Shown piece after piece: positions 1 to 4,989 of a stretch of DNA of 5,829 nt; positions within the stretch are counted from its first letter, which is position 1; each line of letters starts with the position of its first letter. The notes beneath the pieces are model-generated. The model did not search any database and was not told the origin of the DNA. It was given only the letters and a program-made list of their open reading frames with translations. Both the position numbers and the translations under genes were made by a program. The stretch is from positions 4,852-10,680 of the forward strand of contig MGTN01000148.1 in assembly GCA_001799475.1 (NCBI GenBank), written 5' to 3'. The DNA comes from Desulfovibrionales bacterium GWA2_65_9 (lineage in GTDB: Bacteria > Desulfobacterota > Desulfovibrionia > Desulfovibrionales > Desulfovibrionaceae).

Positions 1-93
1 CACCAGGTGCCCGAGCTGACGCAGGGCCGCCGTACAGTACCTGCCGATGGGCAGGGAGCCGCCATAGAGCGGCAGCACCACCAGTATCCTCAC
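1..93 (-). CDS. Partial glycosyltransferase-like protein (N-terminus only, runs off left edge)
   Basis: Reading leftwards from a GTG codon at 93-91, an open frame runs to the window edge and gives 31 residues beginning MRILVVLPLYGGSLPIGRY. The short hydrophobic strand followed by a Gly-rich turn (LYGGSLPIG) and then a helix (TAALRQLGH) looks like the first beta-alpha unit of a GT-B fold glycosyltransferase, such as the CgeB/DUF3880-like enzymes. The GTG is chosen because a purine-rich AAGGGGG lies 5 bases upstream and because the same frame has a stop at 162-160 with no ATG in between. The upstream neighbour on the same strand is a GT9 glycosyltransferase, which supports a joint role in surface or protein glycosylation. 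The family call rests on only 31 residues and is tentative. That a real gene starts here is fairly likely. Confidence 0.6.
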   Translation of the reverse strand, partial: MRILVVLPLYGGSLPIGRYCTAALRQLGHLV

Positions 94-201
94 CCTCGCC
101 CCCTTGCTGCAATGCGTCGTCTGCGTATCAACCCGCGCATTCGTGTGATTTTCGATGTCTCATCCACAAAACTTATCGTCAATAGAAAGTCTAGACTTTC
201 T
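94..201 (-). promoter_or_regulatory. AT-rich gap between the two glycosyltransferase genes, with possible weak promoter
   Basis: This 108-bp gap separates the GT9 stop from the GTG of the next leftward gene and is much richer in A+T than its surroundings. On the minus strand a TTGACG hexamer (182-177) resembles a -35 box and lies directly downstream of the palindrome at 184-201. No good -10 box is found at 16-18 bp spacing (the 17-bp position holds GACATC), so a sigma-70 promoter is only a possibility. The downstream gene may instead be co-transcribed with GT9. Confidence 0.25.
184..201. repeat. 18-bp perfect palindrome at the 3' end of the GT9 gene
   Basis: The sequence agaaagtctagactttct equals its own reverse complement over all 18 bases. 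As RNA it could form a 7-bp stem with a CUAG loop. It starts immediately after the GT9 stop codon (TAA, 204-202) and is followed on the minus strand by TTGACG. The stem is A+T-rich and no run of T follows on the minus strand (on the plus strand only TTTAAT), so it is not a standard intrinsic terminator. A dimeric-repressor operator or an mRNA 3'-end hairpin are alternatives. The palindrome is certain; its function is unknown. Confidence 0.6.
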
Positions 202-1551
202 TTAATATGCTGTATTATCATCATTAGACTGAATATCTGAGCACAGGCGAGCAAATCGTCCGCCAGAGGATTCCGGGTCAGGGACCAGCCAGTCGCGCTC
301 CGTGTACAGCCGCTCGGCCAGCTCATTGAGGACCATGGAAGGCTCGCCCTGCCCTGCCCCGAGGTGCCCTGATCCGAGATGAGTTGACAGGAAATCCCGG
401 AAATGCGCGCGCAGATTCGCCTGGTTGTCCGGCCCGGCCAGGGCCGTGAAGGTCTGGCCCAGCCTGTCCGTGTCCGAGGCAAAGGCCGTCAGGCCCGAGG
501 GCAGGTGGCTGGCCTCGTGCGTCGACAGGTAGCGCACGAGCTCTGGCGCGGCAAAGGGGCGCAGACAGGCCACCTGCCCCTCCATCTGGACTGGACAGGG
601 CTGGGCTTCCAGGCAGGGGGCGCACTCCAGGTTGGCCTGGAGCACCAGATGCCCCTGGCCGTACGGGCCGGTCTCGTAGCACCAGGCCGAGGACAGGAAG
701 GTGGCCAGCACCGGCACGCCCAGGTGCGCGGCCAGGTGCATGGTGCCGGTGTCCGGGGTCAGAACAAGATCAAGTCCAGCCACAACCTCCACAAGCGCAT
801 CCCAGCCCGTGGCACCACAGAGGTTGCGCAAGCCCCGGGCGTGCCGGGCCGGAAGCTCGCGCTCCAACTGCCGGGCCGCGTGCAGCTCGGACGCGCTACC
901 CAGGAGCGTGAGCGGAGCGCCTCCAGACAGCTCCGGGCGCAGGTCGAGCAGTCCGGTCACCAGTGCGGCCAGAACCTTGGGCGGCAGGGAGCGCCGGGAC
1001 TCGCGGCCGGCCATGACCACGCCCAGGCCCTTGCCCCGGCCTCGGGCCACGGGGTTGACCTCTGCCGCAGGCACGGGCGCGGTGTGGTGCCAGGCCCAGA
1101 AGTCCGCGATGTTCAGCCCGATGCGGCGCATGGCGGACCAGCGCATGGCCATCCTGGCCCATTGGCCCACGACCTCCTGGCCATCGTGCCAGACATGCCC
1201 ACGCACCAGCGACGGGGCGAACAGGGCAGCCAGCCGGAAGTTCAGCGGCGAGAAATTGAGGTTGTACACCCGTCTGAAGTTGATGCCCGCAAGCTCACGG
1301 AAGGCCGGGACGTTCCTCGAAAGCAGTTCTTGCGCCTGCTCCCCGGCCGGGAGCTTGGCCAGGCCCGTGCCGTGGGCCGTGACCGGATGCAGGTGCACCA
1401 AGGGGTACAGAAGCCGGGCCAAGGGGGCCAGGGACTCGTCCAGGCAGAGGTGAACCTCGCAGTCCGGCTCGGCGCAGAGCGACAGGAGCAGGCGCTTGGT
1501 CTGCACGAGGTCGCCGAAGCGGGCGAGCTGTATCACGAGGTATGCGGTCAT
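202..1551 (-). CDS. Glycosyltransferase family 9 (ADP-heptose:LPS heptosyltransferase-like)
   Basis: This 449-residue protein is likely to transfer a sugar, typically a heptose, from a nucleotide donor in the cytoplasm during lipopolysaccharide core or other glycan assembly. The N-terminus (AYLVIQLARFGDLVQTKRLL, residues 3-22) is the classic GT9 opening. The donor-site region LTPDTGTMHLAAHLGVPV (264-281) is the family signature, and the cysteine cluster C310, C313, C319, C329 is common in GT9 proteins. Typical GT9 enzymes have about 340-360 residues. Here roughly 110 more (from about 335) form a polar, probably helical C-terminal part that I do not recognise. ATG at 1551 is preferred over an in-frame GTG at 1587 because the extra 12 residues are charged and not family-like. 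An AAAGGAG lies 12 bases upstream, a rather long spacing. The donor and acceptor sugars cannot be told from sequence. Flagellin or other protein glycosylation is an alternative to LPS. Confidence 0.88.
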   Translation of the reverse strand: MTAYLVIQLARFGDLVQTKRLLLSLCAEPDCEVHLCLDESLAPLARLLYPLVHLHPVTAHGTGLAKLPAGEQAQELLSRNVPAFRELAGINFRRVYNLNFSPLNFRLAALFAPSLVRGHVWHDGQEVVGQWARMAMRWSAMRRIGLNIADFWAWHHTAPVPAAEVNPVARGRGKGLGVVMAGRESRRSLPPKVLAALVTGLLDLRPELSGGAPLTLLGSASELHAARQLERELPARHARGLRNLCGATGWDALVEVVAGLDLVLTPDTGTMHLAAHLGVPVLATFLSSAWCYETGPYGQGHLVLQANLECAPCLEAQPCPVQMEGQVACLRPFAAPELVRYLSTHEASHLPSGLTAFASDTDRLGQTFTALAGPDNQANLRAHFRDFLSTHLGSGHLGAGQGEPSMVLNELAERLYTERDWLVPDPESSGGRFARLCSDIQSNDDNTAY

Positions 1552-1631
1552 GGGCCGGGGGCTCTCCTTTGCGCGATGTGGCGACACCCTATCCCAGGGC
1601 CGGGGAATCTGGCAAGAAAGGGCGCATTGCC

Positions 1632-1660
1632 ATTTTACAGACCGGGCAAGGATTTGCTAA
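1632..1660 (-). promoter_or_regulatory. Candidate sigma-70 promoter for the GT9 gene
   Basis: On the minus strand TTAGCA (1660-1655, 4/6 to the -35 consensus), a 17-bp spacer and TAAAAT (1637-1632, 5/6 to the -10 consensus) line up correctly. Transcription would start near 1625 and give a leader of roughly 75 bases before the ATG at 1551. The -35 box overlaps the AAGG ribosome-binding site (1659-1662) of the divergent precorrin-2 dehydrogenase gene. No equally good plus-strand promoter was found in 1552-1669, so the start of the tetrapyrrole operon transcript is unplaced. Confidence 0.35.
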
Positions 1661-1669
1661 GGTTTGTGG

Positions 1670-2371
1670 ATGCGCTACTATCCCATGTTCGTCAGCCTCG
1701 CTGGCCGGGCCTGCCTTGTGGTGGGCGCGGGCCAGGTGGGCTTGCGCAAAATCGAGACCCTGGCGGACTGCCATGCTGCCAGCGTCCTGGTGGTGGACAA
1801 GAATCCGCCGGAGGAGGCCCTGAGCGCCCTGCTGACCCGCCCCGGCCTCAGCTTCGCCCAGCGCGACTTCCAGGACAGCGACCTGGACGGGGTGTTCCTG
1901 GCCATCGCCTCCACCAGCAGCCCGGCGGTCAATCAGCGCATCAGCGACCTCTGCCGCGAGCGAGGGGTACTCTGCAACATCGTGGACCAGCCCGAAGCCT
2001 GCTCGTTCATCGTCCCAGCAACGGTTTGCCGGGGCGACCTGACCCTGGCCATTTCCACCGGCGGCCACAGCCCGGCCCTGGCCAAGCGCATCCGGAAAGA
2101 CTTGCAGGAGGCCTTTGGTCAGGAGTATGCACTCTTCCTCGACCTCATGGGGCGGCTTCGACCCCTGGTTTTATCGCTTGGGCAAGACACTGAAGCCAAC
2201 ACCGGAATCTTCCGCAACCTGGTGGGCTCGCGCTTGCTGGAAGCCCTGAAACGGGGCGACGCGGCCCTGGCCCGAGCGGAACTGGCAGCGCATCTGCCGA
2301 CAGGTGTGCACGCCCAACTGGACCCCCAACTGGATATGTTGATCACGGAGATCCTGCATGATTCTGCCTGA
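1670..2371 (+). CDS. Precorrin-2 dehydrogenase / siroheme synthase-like (CysG N-terminal, Met8p family)
   Basis: This 233-residue enzyme should oxidise precorrin-2 to sirohydrochlorin with NAD+ in the cytoplasm. Some family members also insert iron to give siroheme. The N-terminal Rossmann motif VVGAGQVGLRKIE (residues 17-29; G19, G21, G24) binds NAD. D106 in CNIVDQPEACSFIVPA matches the general-base aspartate of Met8p and CysG. LAISTGGHSPALAKRIRKDL (126-145) is the family's second signature. The uroporphyrinogen methyltransferase half of CysG is absent, so that activity must come from another gene, as is usual in Desulfovibrio, where sirohydrochlorin also feeds the alternative heme pathway. 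ATG at 1670 is chosen because AAGG lies 7 bases upstream and MRYYPMF is a typical start. TTG at 1664 is less likely. The 3' end overlaps the next gene by 14 bases, which suggests translational coupling. Whether it is also a ferrochelatase is undecided. Confidence 0.92.
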   Translation: MRYYPMFVSLAGRACLVVGAGQVGLRKIETLADCHAASVLVVDKNPPEEALSALLTRPGLSFAQRDFQDSDLDGVFLAIASTSSPAVNQRISDLCRERGVLCNIVDQPEACSFIVPATVCRGDLTLAISTGGHSPALAKRIRKDLQEAFGQEYALFLDLMGRLRPLVLSLGQDTEANTGIFRNLVGSRLLEALKRGDAALARAELAAHLPTGVHAQLDPQLDMLITEILHDSA

Positions 2372-3191
2372 ACTGCTTCCGATCCTCGTCATCGCCCTGT
2401 ACTTCCTCGGCACCGTGCTCTTCGTCGTGGGCTCGGCCCTGCGCCACGAGGTCCTCAAGAACGCAGCCCTGGCCCTGGCGGCCCTGGGCTTCGCCCTGCA
2501 CAGCCTGGACCTATTGCACCTCCTGGTCGGCGCCGAGGCGGCCCAGAACCTCATTGCCGGGCGCTTCCTGTTCTGCCTGCTCGGCTGGGGCATCCTGTTC
2601 ATCTTCCTGATGCTCTGGTGGCGGCTCAAACTCAAGTTCCTGGCTGTGGTGGCCATGCCCCTGGCCCTGATGCTGTATCTCGCGGCCAACGCCACGGTGG
2701 GCATCAACACCAAGCTTCCGCCCATGCTCTCGGGCCTGTTCTTCTTCCTGCACATCGGCACGCTCTTCGCCAGCATGGCCCTGCTGGCCATGGCCTTTGG
2801 CGCGGGGCTGGCCTTCATGCACCTGGAAAAGCGCATCAAGACCAAGGCAGGCTTGAAGCAGTTCCAGAAGGACATGCCCTCGCTGGACACCTTTGACCGC
2901 GTGAACCATTTCGTCAGCCTGTGCGGCTTCCCGCTGTACACCTTGGGTTTGGCCTCGGGCTATGTCTGGGCCTGGCTCTCGGCCCGGCGCGTATTCTCGC
3001 TCGACCCCAAGGAGATCATGGCGCTCATCGTGCTGGGTCTCTACGCCTACCTCTTCCACCAGCGCCTGGTCATGGGCTGGCGGGGCCGCAAACCAGCAGT
3101 CATGGCCATCTGCGTGTTCCTGCTCACCGTGCTCTCCATGCTCGGCATCAACTTCCTGGTGCCCACAACATTCCACGGTTTTAAACCATAG
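2358..3191 (+). CDS. HemX / CcsA-like cytochrome c assembly family membrane protein
   Basis: This 277-residue inner-membrane protein has about eight predicted membrane segments (near residues 5-25, 34-54, 68-88, 93-112, 127-155, 185-207, 218-236, 245-267). LDPKEIMALIVLGLYAYLFH (215-234) followed by GWRGRKPA (240-247) is the C-terminal signature of the cytochrome c assembly (CcsA/CcmC) superfamily. H132 and H234 sit where conserved, probably heme-related histidines are found. The tryptophan-rich WWD loop of true CcsA/CcmC heme handlers is not evident. Together with its place just before hemA, this favours a HemX-type protein, which in Bacillus influences HemA levels. A role in cytochrome c maturation stays possible. 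A GGAG 7 bases upstream of the ATG supports the start, and the start lies inside the preceding gene. Confidence 0.85.
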   Translation: MILPELLPILVIALYFLGTVLFVVGSALRHEVLKNAALALAALGFALHSLDLLHLLVGAEAAQNLIAGRFLFCLLGWGILFIFLMLWWRLKLKFLAVVAMPLALMLYLAANATVGINTKLPPMLSGLFFFLHIGTLFASMALLAMAFGAGLAFMHLEKRIKTKAGLKQFQKDMPSLDTFDRVNHFVSLCGFPLYTLGLASGYVWAWLSARRVFSLDPKEIMALIVLGLYAYLFHQRLVMGWRGRKPAVMAICVFLLTVLSMLGINFLVPTTFHGFKP

Positions 3192-3199
3192 CGGCCGTA

Positions 3200-4636
3200 A
3201 TGGATACAATGATCTTCCTTGTCGGACTCAACCACCGCTGTGCCGGTGTGGACGTGCGTGAAAAGTTCGCCCTGACCAGCGTCGCAGACTTTGAGAAGAG
3301 CCTGCTGGCCGCCTGCCCCCTGCGCGAGGTCATGGCCCTGTCCACCTGCAACCGCGTAGAGATCCTCGTGGTGGCCGACAGCGACCGTTGCGCTGGCATC
3401 GACCTGGCCGAGGCCGTGCTGCGCCACTGGGCCGAAATCTGTGCCGGGCCGCTGGATGTCCTGCGCGAGCACACCTACCGCCATGCCGGCCTGGACGCCG
3501 TGACGCATCTGTTCTGCGTGGCCGCCAGCCTGGACTCCATGGTCATGGGCGAGCCGCAGATCCTGGGCCAGCTCAAGACCAGCTACCGCAAGGCCGTGGA
3601 GACCGGCACAGCAAGGGTCATCATCAACCGCCTGCTGCACAAGTCCTTCTCCGTGGCCAAGCGCGTGCGCACCGAGACGGCCATAGCCAGCAGCGCCGTG
3701 TCCATCAGCTACGCCGCCGTGGAGCTGGCCAAGAAGATCTTCGGCGAACTTGCGGGCAAGACCGCCATGCTCGTCGGCGCTGGCGAGATGGCCGAACTGG
3801 CCGCCACGCATCTGCTGGCCTCGGGCATCGAGAAGCTCTACATCACCAACCGCACCTACTCCCGGGCCCAGGAACTGGCCAAGACCATGCACGGCGAGGC
3901 CGTCTTCTTTGAGGGCATGGTGGAAAAACTGCGTGATGTGGACATCGTCATCAGCTCCACCGGTTCGCCCACGGCCATCATCCGCGCCAAGGACATCCGC
4001 GAGGTCTTAAAAAAACGCCGCAACCGCGCCATGTTCTTCATCGACATCGCCGTTCCGCGCGACATCGACCCGGATGTCAACGCGCTGGACAACGTGTACC
4101 TCTACGACATCGACGACCTGAAGGAGGTCGTGGAGGAGAACATGAGCGCCCGCCAAGGCGAGGCGGTCAAAGCCCGCGCCATCGTGGACGTGGAGACCCA
4201 GGCCTTTGCCACCTGGCTCAAGTCCCTGGCCCTGCAGCCCACCATCACCGACCTGCTGGGCCGGGCCGAGGATGTGGCCAGCCGCGAGTTGGCCAAGACC
4301 TTGAAGCGCCTGGGGGACGTCGACGACGAGACCCGCTTGGCTCTGGAAGTCCTCGTGACCTCGGTGAGCCGCAAGCTGCTGCACGAGCCCATCTGCTTCC
4401 TCAAGCGCCGCACGCGCGAGGAAGGCACGGCCGAGCGCTTCATCGACATGACCCGGCGCATCTTCAACCTCGATGCCGACACTGTGAACGAGGACGCGCA
4501 CCTGGACCGGCGCACCGTGGATGACGAGGCCATCGACGACGAGACCCAGGACTGCGAGTGCTGCCGCAGCGACGGGCCGGAGCCGTTGGCCCCAAAAAAT
4601 AAGGAAGACCAACCAGAACAGGAAGATCAGAAATAG
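3200..4636 (+). CDS. hemA: Glutamyl-tRNA reductase (HemA)
   Basis: The protein (478 residues) reduces the glutamate of glutamyl-tRNA(Glu) with NADPH to glutamate-1-semialdehyde, the first committed step of C5-route tetrapyrrole synthesis in the cytoplasm. LSTCNRVEI (47-55) holds the catalytic C50. MGEPQILGQLKTSYR (116-130) is part of the catalytic-domain signature. LVGAGEMAELAATHLL (191-206) is the NADPH-binding Rossmann turn, and IDIAVPRDIDP (281-291) follows in the same domain. The helical dimerisation domain ends near residue 427. After it comes an acidic tail of about 51 residues containing C452, C454 and C455, longer than usual for the family. An alternative ATG at 3209 (MIFLVGLNHR) fits the family N-terminus as well or better. 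Neither start has a strong Shine-Dalgarno, so translation may be coupled to the preceding gene, whose stop is 8 bases upstream. The usual HRTAP near the N-terminus reads HRCAG. Confidence 0.96.
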   Translation: MDTMIFLVGLNHRCAGVDVREKFALTSVADFEKSLLAACPLREVMALSTCNRVEILVVADSDRCAGIDLAEAVLRHWAEICAGPLDVLREHTYRHAGLDAVTHLFCVAASLDSMVMGEPQILGQLKTSYRKAVETGTARVIINRLLHKSFSVAKRVRTETAIASSAVSISYAAVELAKKIFGELAGKTAMLVGAGEMAELAATHLLASGIEKLYITNRTYSRAQELAKTMHGEAVFFEGMVEKLRDVDIVISSTGSPTAIIRAKDIREVLKKRRNRAMFFIDIAVPRDIDPDVNALDNVYLYDIDDLKEVVEENMSARQGEAVKARAIVDVETQAFATWLKSLALQPTITDLLGRAEDVASRELAKTLKRLGDVDDETRLALEVLVTSVSRKLLHEPICFLKRRTREEGTAERFIDMTRRIFNLDADTVNEDAHLDRRTVDDEAIDDETQDCECCRSDGPEPLAPKNKEDQPEQEDQK

Positions 4637-4648
4637 CCCGGAGAGCAC

Positions 4649-4987
4649 ATGCGCACCTATCTCATCGAGGATTTCCTGCCCGAACAACTGGAGCTGGTTT
4701 GCCAGCGGCTGGCCGGGATGGGCCTGTCCGGCTCCCTGGACGGCATCTACTACCTGCCGGTGCCGCTGGACCTGCTTACGGACGAGCAGCGCGAACACCA
4801 CGGCGAGTGCGGACCGTACATCTTCGTGCTGGAGATCGCGGGCGAGACCAGCCTCAAGCTGGAGCTCTTGGTGCGCGCCCAGGCTAAGCTGCGCTGCTCC
4901 TGCGTCATGTACGCAACAAACGAGCAGCGCGCCTACATCATGGACTACCTCGACGGCTTCCTGCGCGAAATGGGCATCTCCGTATAG
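4649..4987 (+). CDS. Uncharacterised 112-residue protein between hemA and tilS
   Basis: I do not recognise a named family. The product is 112 residues, soluble and slightly acidic, with no signal peptide or membrane segment. It begins MRTYLIEDFLPEQLELVCQR (helix-like). The middle has GIYYLPVPLDLL (42-53) and GECGPYIFVLEI (52-63 region onward), then a basic, cysteine-containing strand KLRCSCVMYATNEQR and a final helix YIMDYLDGFLREMGI. The alternation of strands and helices suggests a small alpha/beta fold. It is very probably a real gene: a GGAG lies 5 bases before the ATG, it begins 12 bases after the hemA stop, and tilS begins 2 bases after its own stop. Its context suggests a link with tetrapyrrole synthesis, tRNA modification, or neither. 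No function is claimed. Confidence 0.85.
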   Translation: MRTYLIEDFLPEQLELVCQRLAGMGLSGSLDGIYYLPVPLDLLTDEQREHHGECGPYIFVLEIAGETSLKLELLVRAQAKLRCSCVMYATNEQRAYIMDYLDGFLREMGISV

Positions 4988-4989
4988 CC

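Noticed and set aside
184..201. Palindrome as a rho-independent terminator for GT9
   Set aside because: The stem is short and A+T-rich, and no U-run follows on the transcribed strand.
1552..1587. Upstream GTG start at 1587 for GT9
   Set aside because: It adds 12 charged residues before the family-typical N-terminus, and the AAAGGAG lies inside this stretch, which fits initiation at 1551.
403..2193. 596-codon plus-strand open frame antisense to GT9 and running into the dehydrogenase gene
   Set aside because: Composition is low-complexity Arg/Gly/Gln/Pro typical of a GC-rich shadow frame. The minus-strand GT9 and plus-strand dehydrogenase frames have clear family motifs.
2358..3191. Full CcsA or CcmC heme-delivery assignment
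   Set aside because: The tryptophan-rich WWD motif is not evident, and the position before hemA favours a HemX-like role, although the fold superfamily is shared.
3047..3892. Minus-strand open frames opposite the HemX-like gene and hemA
   Set aside because: His/Gly/Ala/Gln-rich shadows in the complementary frame of strongly conserved genes.
4594..4602. A6 run near the end of hemA as a programmed frameshift site
   Set aside because: A -1 slip reaches a TAA at once and would only trim about 11 residues from a tail; no partner frame is gained.
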